A DNA stretch of 42,810 bases. It comes from Burkholderiaceae bacterium. Lineage in GTDB: Bacteria; Pseudomonadota; Gammaproteobacteria; Burkholderiales; Burkholderiaceae_A. Shown piece by piece: positions 30,670 to 37,894 of this stretch. Every line of letters starts with the position of its first letter. Within the stretch, counting starts at the first letter, position 1. The notes under the pieces were generated by a model that worked only from the letters and a program-made list of their open reading frames with translations, had not been told where the DNA came from and did not search any database. The stretch covers positions 1 through 42,810 of the forward strand of contig JAGYKN010000013.1 in NCBI GenBank assembly GCA_018401615.1, read 5' to 3'. The position numbers and the translations under genes are program-made.

Positions 30670-33375
30670 TTAGGCGAACGCTGGGTTGATTCGGTCCGCC
30701 TGGATGCCCATGCTCGCAATCGCATCCTGGACCTGCTTGGGCTTGACCTTCCCATCTTGCATGAGGCCATGAAGCGCAGCCACCGCCACGTAACGGCGGT
30801 CGACCTCAAAGAATTCCCTGAGCTTGGCCCGGCTATCGGAGCGGCCAAAGCCGTCGGTCCCCAAGACCGAATAACGTCGACCTTCAGGAATGAATGGGCG
30901 AATCTGGTCGGCAAAGGCCTTCATGTAGTCCGTTGCCGCCACAACAGGGCCCTCATGGCCTGCAAGTTGTTGCCCCACAAATGACAGCCTTGGCGCTGCG
31001 GTTGGGTGCAGCAGGTTGTGGCGCGCAACATCGAGACCCTCGCGACGCAATTCATTAAAGCTCGGGCAACTCCAGACATCGGAGGCGATGCCGAACTGCT
31101 CCTCAAGGAGTCGGGCGCCCGCCTGGACTTCGCGCAGAATCGTGCCACTGCCGAGCAGCTGAACGCGCAGCTTTGCCTTGGCATCACCAACCTGCTCGAG
31201 CAGGTACATGCCCTTGAGAATCTGCTCCTCGGTGCCTTTCTTAAGGCCGGGATGGGCGTAGTTCTCGTTCATGAGGGTGATGTAGAAGAAGACATCCTCC
31301 TGATTCCTCACCATCCTCTCGAGGCCGTTGTGGAGGATCACTGCCACCTCATGGGAGAAGGTCGGGTCGTAAGAGATGCAGTTTGGAATGGTCGATGCGA
31401 GGATCTGACTGTGACCGTCTTCATGCTGCAGCCCCTCTCCATTGAGGGTGGTCCGGCCGGCCGTGCCCCCGAGCAAGAAGCCTCGGGCCCGCATGTCGCC
31501 TGCTGCCCAGGCCAGATCACCAACGCGCTGCAGGCCAAACATCGAGTAGTAGATATAGAACGGAATCATGATCCGATTGTTCGTGGAGTACGAGGTGGCC
31601 GCAGCAATCCATGAACTCATGCCACCGGCCTCGTTGATTCCCTCTTGGAGGATCTGGCCTTTGATGTCCTCACGGTAGTACATGACCTGGTCGCGATCGA
31701 CGGGCTCGTACTTCTGACCCTCTATCGAATAGATGCCAATCTGACGAAAGAGTCCCTCCATGCCGAAGGTGCGTGCCTCATCGACAAGGATGGGGACAAT
31801 TCGTGTCCCGAGGCTCTTGTCACGCAGCAGCTGTGTGAGGCACCGAACATAGGCCTGGGTGGTTGAGATCTCACGGCCCTCGGCTGTGGCCTCGAGCACG
31901 GGCGCAAAGACATCGAGCTGCGGGACCTCCAAGGCCTCATCGGCCTTCATGCGCCGATGCGGCAGGGGTCCGCCAAGCGCGTCTCGACGCTCCTTCAGAT
32001 AGCGCATCTCGGGCGAGTCGGCCGATGGCATGAGCAACGGAACATCCGGCAATTGCTCATCGGACACCGGGATTCCGAAGCGGTCTCGGAACTCACGAAT
32101 GGATTGGTCATCGAGCTTCTTGGTCTGGTGAGCCGTATTTCGACCCTCCATGACCTTGCCCATGCCAAAGCCCTTGATGGTCTTGACCAGGATCACGGTT
32201 GGCTGGCCCTTGTGGCGGACCGCGGCTGAGAAGGCAGAGTAAATCTTGTGGGGATCATGGCCTCCTCGGTTGAGGCGCCAGATGTCGTCATCGGACATCT
32301 TCGAGACCATCTCGAGCAGCTTGGGGTGCTTGCCGAAGAAGTGCTTGCGCACATAGGCGCCGTCGTTGGCCTTGTAGTTCTGGTACTCGCCATCAACGGT
32401 GTCCATCATGACCTTCTTTAAGATGCCCTCGTGGTCCACTGCCAAGAGGGGATCCCAGTAGCCACCCCAGATGACCTTGATCACATTCCAGCCCGCACCT
32501 CGGAAATCACTCTCGAGTTCTTGAATGATCTTGCCATTTCCACGCACGGGTCCATCGAGTCGCTGGAGATTGCAGTTGACCACAAAGACAAGGTTGTCGA
32601 GCTTCTCGCGGGCAGCCAGGCCAATGGCACCCATCGACTCGGGCTCATCCATCTCTCCGTCACCACAAAAGGCCCAGACCTTGCGCTCGGCCGTGTCAGT
32701 GATGTCACGGGCATGGAGGTACTTTAAAAAGCGCGCCTGGTAGATGGCCATGATCGGCCCAAGCCCCATCGAGACAGTGGGGAACTGCCAGAAATCGGGC
32801 ATCAGCTTGGGATGTGGGTAGCTCGAGAGGCCTCCGCCATCCACCTCGCGGCGAAAGCGATTGAGTTGGTCTTCGGTGAGCCTTCCCTCTAGAAAGGCTC
32901 TGGCATAGATGCCCGGGGAGGAATGGCCTTGGATAAAGAGGAGGTCCTGGCCCTTTGGATGCAGAGGACCCTTCCAGAAGTGATTAAAGCCAATGCCCAA
33001 CATATTGGCCAGTGAGGCAAAGCTGGAGATGTGCCCGCCAAGATCGCCATCGGCTCGATTGGCCCTCACCACCATTGCCATGGCATTCCAGCGCATCCAT
33101 GACCGAAGACGCTCCTCATGCTCAAGGTTGCCCGGGCAGTGCTCCTCTAGGGCCACGGGGATGCTGTTGACATAGGCCGTGGCGCCCGAGAAGGGGACAA
33201 GACCCCCGGATCGACGGGTCTTATCAATCAGGGCCTCCAACAGGAACTGAGCGCGCTCGGGCCCCTCAGCCTGAATCACGGCCTCGAGCGCAGCGATCCA
33301 CTCCTGGGTCTCTTGCGGATCGATATCGGCCGATGAGTTGATCAATTGACTGATGTGGGGGGGCAACGTGGACAT
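30670..33375 (-). CDS. aceE: Pyruvate dehydrogenase E1 component, homodimeric
   Basis: Thiamine-diphosphate enzyme that decarboxylates pyruvate and acetylates the lipoyl arm of E2. It has 901 residues from the ATG at 33375 with an AAGGAG ribosome site nine bases upstream. Motifs include the N-terminal DIDPQETQEWIAALEAVI (E2-binding region), HISSFASLANMLGIGFNHFW, QGHSSPGIYARAFLEGRLTE-like sequence, the ThDP motif GDGEMDEPESMGAI running to NCNLQRLDGPVRG, KTIKGFGMG and the C-terminal GTDGFGRSDSRAKLREFFEVD. No lesion is visible. The transcription unit continues to lpdA with no E2 gene between. A PAS kinase/FixJ pair lies divergently upstream. Confidence 0.97.
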   Translation of the reverse strand: MSTLPPHISQLINSSADIDPQETQEWIAALEAVIQAEGPERAQFLLEALIDKTRRSGGLVPFSGATAYVNSIPVALEEHCPGNLEHEERLRSWMRWNAMAMVVRANRADGDLGGHISSFASLANMLGIGFNHFWKGPLHPKGQDLLFIQGHSSPGIYARAFLEGRLTEDQLNRFRREVDGGGLSSYPHPKLMPDFWQFPTVSMGLGPIMAIYQARFLKYLHARDITDTAERKVWAFCGDGEMDEPESMGAIGLAAREKLDNLVFVVNCNLQRLDGPVRGNGKIIQELESDFRGAGWNVIKVIWGGYWDPLLAVDHEGILKKVMMDTVDGEYQNYKANDGAYVRKHFFGKHPKLLEMVSKMSDDDIWRLNRGGHDPHKIYSAFSAAVRHKGQPTVILVKTIKGFGMGKVMEGRNTAHQTKKLDDQSIREFRDRFGIPVSDEQLPDVPLLMPSADSPEMRYLKERRDALGGPLPHRRMKADEALEVPQLDVFAPVLEATAEGREISTTQAYVRCLTQLLRDKSLGTRIVPILVDEARTFGMEGLFRQIGIYSIEGQKYEPVDRDQVMYYREDIKGQILQEGINEAGGMSSWIAAATSYSTNNRIMIPFYIYYSMFGLQRVGDLAWAAGDMRARGFLLGGTAGRTTLNGEGLQHEDGHSQILASTIPNCISYDPTFSHEVAVILHNGLERMVRNQEDVFFYITLMNENYAHPGLKKGTEEQILKGMYLLEQVGDAKAKLRVQLLGSGTILREVQAGARLLEEQFGIASDVWSCPSFNELRREGLDVARHNLLHPTAAPRLSFVGQQLAGHEGPVVAATDYMKAFADQIRPFIPEGRRYSVLGTDGFGRSDSRAKLREFFEVDRRYVAVAALHGLMQDGKVKPKQVQDAIASMGIQADRINPAFA

Positions 33376-33507
33376 GGCAAACAACTCCTTGGCAGTGATT
33401 CGCCATTCTTGACCGCACCGCTGACCTTTGCAATGGGTTTTCCGCTATGCGGCATTGAATTTCACATTAAGAAAAGTAATCGCCTCAGACCCTCGTACAC
33501 TTTCGGC

Positions 33508-35034
33508 ATGTCTTTTAACCTTCCAGACCTCCTGAAGTTCAAGCGGCTCAGCACAACGCAGGAAGAACTCTCTCGGGAAATAGCCTTTCGTCGCGCCATG
33601 GAAAACTCCATGCCCACGGGCATGAGGGTCATCGACATGTCCGGGCGCATCAGTTACGTCAATCCCTCCTTCTGTCGGATTGTCGGGCTCACCCAGGATG
33701 AATTGCTCGGGCAGATGCCGCCCTACAGCTACTGGCCGCCCGAGGAGACCGAGCTCCACCGGCTCAACCTCAAACGGCTTCTTGCTGGCGAGATTGCGGG
33801 GCTCAATAGCCAGATCAACATCATGCATCGAGATGGCACGCGAATGATCTGCCGGATGTACACCTCGCCATTGCAGGCCTCCGATGGCACCCAGGTTGGC
33901 TGGATGAGCTCCATCACCGACATCACCGAGCCCAGTCGCATTCGGGCTGAACTCGCAGTTGCCCAGGAGCGCTTCATCACCGTGCTGCAGTCCTTGGATG
34001 CGGCCGTCTCTGTTGCCCCGAGTGAGCCCTCAGAGGAGCTGCTCTTTGCAAATGAGGCCTATCGCAAATGGTTTGGTGATGCCCTTGGTAGCGGCCACCG
34101 ACCCTTTACCCGTGCCGCCCGAGCCCCCTGGTCCGACAGCCGAGAGATCTTCAATCCGGTTGTTCAGCGCTGGTTTGATGTTCGGGTCAGGAGCATCCAA
34201 TGGGTCGACGGTGGCGTGGTTCAGATGGTCGTTGCCACCGACATCACCCAACGCCGTCTGGCCGAGGAGAACCAGCGGCTTCAATATCAGAGGCTGCAGC
34301 AGACCTCTCGACTCATCAACATGGGAGAGATGGCGTCCTCATTGGCCCACGAGTTGAATCAGCCCCTGACCGCCATCGCCAACTACACCATGGGAGCAAC
34401 CGCGCGGCTTCGGGCGGCCGAGTCCAAGGGCGAGCAAATTGCAACCGAGGATCTCATCGAGATGCTCTCCAAGACAGCCCAGCAGGCAGAGCGGGCCGGC
34501 AAGGTGATCCGGCGGATCCGCGGGTTTGTAAAGCGCAGCAATCCAATTCGAAAACTCGTGGATCCCTCGGCCATCCTCACGGAGGCCCTGGGATTGGCTG
34601 AGATCGACGCCCGTGGCCTTGGGGTAGACATTCAGCAGTCGGTCCCCCAGTCCCTGCCCCAGGTCTATGTCGATGCCATCCTCATTGAACAGGTCTTGAT
34701 CAATCTCCTCAAGAATGGCGTCGAGTCGATGCGAGACTCCACTGATCGCACCCTGGGAGTCCGTGTCGAACACATCAAAGACAACGTCATCTTTGAAGTC
34801 TCAGACAGTGGCGCTGGCGTGGCGCCAGAGATTCGAGAGCGGCTCTTTGATTCCTTCTACACAACCAAGGTAGAGGGAATGGGAATGGGGTTAAACATCT
34901 GCCGGTCTATCATTGAGGGCCATCGAGGACGGCTATGGTTTGAGGACCGGCCCGGTGGGGGAAGCAGGTTTTGTTTTTCAATCCCACTCACGGTTTCAGA
35001 CGAGGCCGATGAGTCGGACCAGGAGAAGATCTGA
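33508..35034 (+). CDS. PAS-domain sensor histidine kinase, FixL type
   Basis: Cytoplasmic sensor kinase of 508 residues; I start at the ATG at 33508 since homology begins there and no start upstream is supported. A first PAS domain spans about 30-140 (DMSGRISYVNPSFCRIVGLTQDEL, with a PAC segment ending SSITDITE), a degenerate second PAS about 150-250, then a coiled coil (RLAEENQRLQYQRLQQTSRL). The HisKA H-box has the phosphorylated His281 in SSLAHELNQPLTAIANY. The ATPase part has the N-box LINLLKNGVESM, G1 SDSGAGV, F-box FDSFYTTK and G2 GMGMGLNICRS. There are no transmembrane helices, so the signal is intracellular. It is translationally coupled to the response regulator (TGATG). It is divergent from aceE (132 bases), which suggests control of pyruvate oxidation. 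Confidence 0.92.
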   Translation: MSFNLPDLLKFKRLSTTQEELSREIAFRRAMENSMPTGMRVIDMSGRISYVNPSFCRIVGLTQDELLGQMPPYSYWPPEETELHRLNLKRLLAGEIAGLNSQINIMHRDGTRMICRMYTSPLQASDGTQVGWMSSITDITEPSRIRAELAVAQERFITVLQSLDAAVSVAPSEPSEELLFANEAYRKWFGDALGSGHRPFTRAARAPWSDSREIFNPVVQRWFDVRVRSIQWVDGGVVQMVVATDITQRRLAEENQRLQYQRLQQTSRLINMGEMASSLAHELNQPLTAIANYTMGATARLRAAESKGEQIATEDLIEMLSKTAQQAERAGKVIRRIRGFVKRSNPIRKLVDPSAILTEALGLAEIDARGLGVDIQQSVPQSLPQVYVDAILIEQVLINLLKNGVESMRDSTDRTLGVRVEHIKDNVIFEVSDSGAGVAPEIRERLFDSFYTTKVEGMGMGLNICRSIIEGHRGRLWFEDRPGGGSRFCFSIPLTVSDEADESDQEKI

Positions 35035-35648
35035 TGAACGAGATGGTCTATGTGGTGGACGACGATGAGGCCGTGAGGGACTCTCTGCGCTGGCTCCTGG
35101 AGGGACATGGCTTTCGGGTCATGACATTTGAGTCTGCCGAACGGGTCCTGGGGCATCTCGAGCGGGGCAGCTCCAATCACCGCGCCTGCATGATCATCGA
35201 CGTTCGCATGCCCACAATGACCGGCACCGAGCTCCATGAGGAACTCACGAGAAAGGGCATGAGCCTGCCCGTCATCTTCATCACAGGCCACGGCAGCGTG
35301 CCGATGGCTGTCGAGAGCATGAAAAAGGGCGCCATTGATTTTCTCGAGAAGCCCTTTAACGATGAGCAACTCTGCAGCCTGGTGGCCAAGGCGTTCGAGC
35401 GACTCAAAGACAACGGTGAACGCGAGGACGGCACCCGCCGCGCACGCGAGCTGCTCGGCCGGCTCACCCCCAGAGAGGCTCAGGTCTTGGAGAGGATTGT
35501 GGCCGGTCGCCTCAACAAGCAGATCGCCGACGACCTCGAGATCAGCATCAAGACAGTTGAGGCGCATCGGGCCAACATCATGGATAAAATCGAGGCCCGC
35601 ACCATGGCAGACCTCATGAAAATCGCATTGCAGGCAAAGGCGCCGTGA
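35034..35648 (+). CDS. FixJ/NarL-type response regulator
   Basis: It has 204 residues, with its start overlapping the kinase stop by one base. The receiver domain runs about 1-120: acidic pocket DDDE at 9-12, phosphoacceptor Asp56 in MIIDVRMP, Thr in FITGHG and Lys in LEKPF. The output domain is LuxR/FixJ helix-turn-helix, RLTPREAQVLERIVAGRLNK then IADDLEISIKTVEAHRANIMDKI. The cognate kinase is certainly the preceding gene. A likely target is the divergent aceE promoter; the sequence does not show the binding site. Confidence 0.95.
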   Translation: MNEMVYVVDDDEAVRDSLRWLLEGHGFRVMTFESAERVLGHLERGSSNHRACMIIDVRMPTMTGTELHEELTRKGMSLPVIFITGHGSVPMAVESMKKGAIDFLEKPFNDEQLCSLVAKAFERLKDNGEREDGTRRARELLGRLTPREAQVLERIVAGRLNKQIADDLEISIKTVEAHRANIMDKIEARTMADLMKIALQAKAP

Positions 35649-35657
35649 GCCAAATGC

Positions 35658-35663
35658 TATACT
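35658..35663 (+). promoter_or_regulatory. -10 box of the tRNA-Arg promoter
   Basis: TATACT followed by CGCGCG. A GC-rich discriminator after the -10 box is typical of stringently controlled stable-RNA promoters. It lies 20 bases before the mature tRNA. No convincing -35 hexamer is at 16-18 bases; the region overlaps the end of the response-regulator gene. Confidence 0.5.
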
Positions 35664-35683
35664 CGCGCGTTGTTTTTATGCGT

Positions 35684-35760
35684 GCGGCTGTAGCTCAGTT
35701 GGATAGAGTACCTGGCTACGAACCAGGGGGTCGTGGGTTCGAATCCTGCCAGCCGCGCCA
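35684..35760 (+). tRNA. tRNA-Arg(ACG)
   Basis: A 77-base cloverleaf with a seven-base acceptor stem (GCGGCTG with CAGCCGC), D-arm GCTC-AGTTGGATA-GAGT, anticodon stem CCTGG/CCAGG and loop CTACGAA. The anticodon ACG is at 35718-35720; A34 would be edited to inosine to read CGU, CGC and CGA. The T-arm is GTGGGTTCGAATCCTGC-like and the CCA is encoded. No mismatch is seen. The next gene starts 17 bases downstream. Confidence 0.97.
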
Positions 35761-35777
35761 ACCGTCTTCTTAGGCCA

Positions 35778-36944
35778 GTGGCCATTCCCATTCAAATCGT
35801 TGGTGCCGGAATCGCTGGGCTGGCCTGCGCCATTGCATGTCGCCAGCTCGGCCTACCCGTTGGCATTTCGGAGCGTGCAGACGGGCCGCGGCCAGAAGGC
35901 GCCGGCATTCAGCTGAGCCCCAACGCAGTCCGCGCCCTTCACACCCTGGGCCTGACCCCCGCCCTGCGCCTGCATGCAACTGAGCCCACCGCCATTCGGC
36001 TCAGGAGCCTCGCATCCGGCGCAAGCATTGCACGCCTGGCGGCGGGGGCGTATTTTAAAAAAAAATACGGCCAACCCACCCTCACCATTCATCGGGCAGC
36101 CCTTCAGGCAGCGCTCTTGGCTCGAGCACAGGCGCTGGGGATTTCAGTCCGATGGGGCGAGGGCTGGTCCGTCGATGGCCTTGAGGGGCGCGCGCCAGGC
36201 TCGGCCATCATTGGGGCAGATGGGCTATGGAGCGCGGTGCGACCACTCGTTCCAGAGGCACAGGTGCCCAGGCCAACAGGCCAGGCCGCCATTCGAGGGC
36301 TCTTGCACATCTGCCCGAACCCACGCTCGGAGATGGGCAAGGAGATCACGGTCTGGTGCGGTCATGGTGCCCACCTCGTGGGCTACCCGCTCAACAGACA
36401 AGAGTCTTATGGGTTTGTGTTGATTCATCCGCAACTGCCCACCATGGAGTCGGGCTGGTCAAGTCCTGTCTCGAGGGCCTGCCTTGGGCCCGTCTTGGCG
36501 GATTGTTACCCGATGATGAGGGACTTCCTTGGTTCAGTTGATGACTGGCGCGGCTGGCCACTCTATGCGGCTGATCCGCTCAAGGGGCCTGCTGCCCTAT
36601 GCGCAGGGCGAGTCGCACTGATCGGCGACGCGGGGCACGCCATGCGCCCTCATCTGGCCCAGGGTGCGGCCATGGGATTAGAGGATGCGTTGACGATCGC
36701 GCGCTGCCTGGCAGACGGCGACCCCGGCAGACCAGAGGCGGCCCTGTCGCGCTACGCTGCCTTGCGCTGGCAGCGAATCCGGCGCGTCCAACAACGCGCC
36801 GAGCGCAATGGCAGGATTTTTCAGCTCCGCGGGGCCATGGGACATGCTCGCAACGCAGTCTTGCGACTGCTCGGCCCAAGCCTCATGGATCAGCCCTGGC
36901 TATGGGGAGAGGGGCAGGAGGAACCCGCCTTTGAGGCGACTTAA
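35778..36944 (+). CDS. FAD-dependent monooxygenase, UbiH/salicylate-hydroxylase family
   Basis: Aromatic-ring hydroxylase flavoprotein of 388 residues, with a GTG start at 35778; no ATG is available near the start of homology. The N-terminal FAD dinucleotide fold is IQIVGAGIAGLACAIACRQLG, followed by ISERA and the AGIQLSPNAVRALHTLGL block. The DG motif that contacts NAD(P)H and FAD reads AIIGADGLWSAVR, and the GD motif is VALIGDAGHAMRPHLAQGAAMGLEDAL-like near 295. This motif set fits single-component monooxygenases such as salicylate or 3-hydroxybenzoate 6-hydroxylase. The substrate cannot be read from the sequence, and no ring-degradation genes are nearby. Its stop overlaps that of the convergent small exported protein by two bases. 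Confidence 0.88.
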   Translation: MAIPIQIVGAGIAGLACAIACRQLGLPVGISERADGPRPEGAGIQLSPNAVRALHTLGLTPALRLHATEPTAIRLRSLASGASIARLAAGAYFKKKYGQPTLTIHRAALQAALLARAQALGISVRWGEGWSVDGLEGRAPGSAIIGADGLWSAVRPLVPEAQVPRPTGQAAIRGLLHICPNPRSEMGKEITVWCGHGAHLVGYPLNRQESYGFVLIHPQLPTMESGWSSPVSRACLGPVLADCYPMMRDFLGSVDDWRGWPLYAADPLKGPAALCAGRVALIGDAGHAMRPHLAQGAAMGLEDALTIARCLADGDPGRPEAALSRYAALRWQRIRRVQQRAERNGRIFQLRGAMGHARNAVLRLLGPSLMDQPWLWGEGQEEPAFEAT

Positions 36945-37327
36945 GTTGGACGGCAGGCGTGGGTCTTGAGGTGCCCCATCAAGCCGCTTGGTGACGCTTC
37001 AGTCCAGGCGGTGAAGGTGTCATCAAAAGACAGGATCTTCCCCTCCCCCATTGGGTCCTTCGTTGCCCTCTCGCTTAGGTACCGATAGCGGCTCTTTGCG
37101 CAGTCGAACTGAACCAGATACCGATACGACGATGCACCCTTGTCGTCGGGGGCAGCAAGGCTCTTTACAATCCAAAAGCTGCGCAACTGCCCCTCACGCC
37201 TTAAAAAAGGCTCCTCGTAAAACCATGTGAAACCCTCTCCGGTGGCGTACTGAACCCAGCCAGAGATGGCTGGCCCCGACACAGCCAGGCAGACCAGTAG
37301 GGCCATCAAGCGAATGTGTATTTTCAT
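36941..37327 (-). CDS. Small exported protein, surface-adhesin-E-like
   Basis: It has 128 residues from the ATG at 37327, whose first base is shared with the stop of the ArsR-type gene (TAATG), so the two form an operon. A signal peptide, MKIHIRLMALLVCLAVSGPAISG, leads to a mature protein of about 106 residues with WVQYATGEGFTWFYEEPFL, RSFWIVKSLA, YRYLVQFDCAKSRYRYL and a C-terminal THACRPT. The two cysteines, in FDC and at the end, probably form a disulfide. The layout resembles the short exported proteins annotated as surface-adhesin E family in betaproteobacteria, but I hold that only loosely. The role is unknown; co-expression with a redox-sensing repressor is the best clue. Confidence 0.65.
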   Translation of the reverse strand: MKIHIRLMALLVCLAVSGPAISGWVQYATGEGFTWFYEEPFLRREGQLRSFWIVKSLAAPDDKGASSYRYLVQFDCAKSRYRYLSERATKDPMGEGKILSFDDTFTAWTEASPSGLMGHLKTHACRPT

Positions 37328-37641
37328 TAAGTTCCCCGACAAAAGGCAGCCTCAAGGGCGTGGAGCAATCCCAGGACGCGAGTATCAACGATTCGATAGA
37401 ACACGAATTTTCCGTCTCGTCGAGGCTGAATCAGACCCTCCGCCCGAAGGACGCCAAGCTGCTGCGACAGGCTTGGCTGCTGAATGCCCGTGAGCTGCTC
37501 GAGCTCCCCCACCGAGCGCTCCCCCTGTGTGAGTTGGCACAGCAAGATCAGCCGATCCTCATTGGCCATCGACTTCAGAAAGGTGACCGCAGAGCCAGCA
37601 GACTGCCGAATTGCTTGAATGTCGAGGGTCTCAGAGCGCAT
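37327..37641 (-). CDS. ArsR-family repressor, SqrR/BigR-type persulfide sensor
   Basis: A winged-helix repressor of 104 residues from the ATG at 37641. The sequence VTFLKSMANEDRLILLCQL then GERSVGELEQLTGIQQPSLSQQLGVLRAEGLI is the ArsR DNA-binding core with its recognition helix (SLSQQLGVL), followed by the wing RRDGKFVFYRI. It has just two cysteines, Cys35 and Cys101. Their location (in LILLC of helix 2 and in the last helix) and spacing of 66 residues match the Cys41/Cys107 pair that senses sulfane sulfur in SqrR and its BigR/YgaV relatives. The metal-site motif ELCVCD of classic ArsR/SmtB is absent. It probably represses itself and the downstream exported protein from the promoter at 37715-37743. 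Confidence 0.85.
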   Translation of the reverse strand: MRSETLDIQAIRQSAGSAVTFLKSMANEDRLILLCQLTQGERSVGELEQLTGIQQPSLSQQLGVLRAEGLIQPRRDGKFVFYRIVDTRVLGLLHALEAAFCRGT

Positions 37642-37702
37642 TGATTGGGATTTTCACATAGGTGGTGCGGGTGCGACCCGCCTTGGGGTCGTGGTCGAGC
37701 AT
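37631..37702 (-). CDS. Possible 23-residue leader peptide upstream of the repressor
   Basis: A short frame from an ATG at 37702, only a few bases after the expected transcript start, ending at 37631 just inside the repressor gene. It reads MLDHDPKAGRTRTTYVKIPI and three more residues. The repressor ATG lacks a strong ribosome site, so translation of this leader could deliver ribosomes to it. No homology is known to me, and the codon content is not diagnostic. It may be chance. Confidence 0.25.
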   Translation of the reverse strand: MLDHDPKAGRTRTTYVKIPINAL

Positions 37703-37714
37703 TAAGAATTTAAT

Positions 37715-37743
37715 AGTATATTTAAAAATATATTGTAGATCAA
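37715..37743 (-). promoter_or_regulatory. Promoter and operator of the ArsR-type operon
   Basis: On the minus strand TTGATC (37738-37743), a 17-base spacer, and TATACT (37715-37720) make a good sigma-70 promoter. A perfect inverted repeat, TATATTT-AA-AAATATA (37717-37732), overlaps the -10 box and spacer, the ideal place for autorepression. AT-rich dyads are typical BigR/SqrR-type operators. This is the most AT-rich spot in the region. Confidence 0.7.
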
Positions 37744-37894
37744 TAGAGTCACGGTTCCCCAACGCTGGCCTTAAAGAAACAACAAGACAAAGTGACAATT
37801 GATTGGATCCACTTCTACCCCTGGACGTCGCTGACCGGCAGGGCGGCATGGGAGCGCAATGCACGTTCGGCTGAGGATGGGTCGAAATATAGTG

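Noticed and set aside
29338-30984. 548-codon plus-strand frame opposite lpdA
   Set aside because: It is the antisense shadow of a GC-rich gene; lpdA on the other strand has full family homology.
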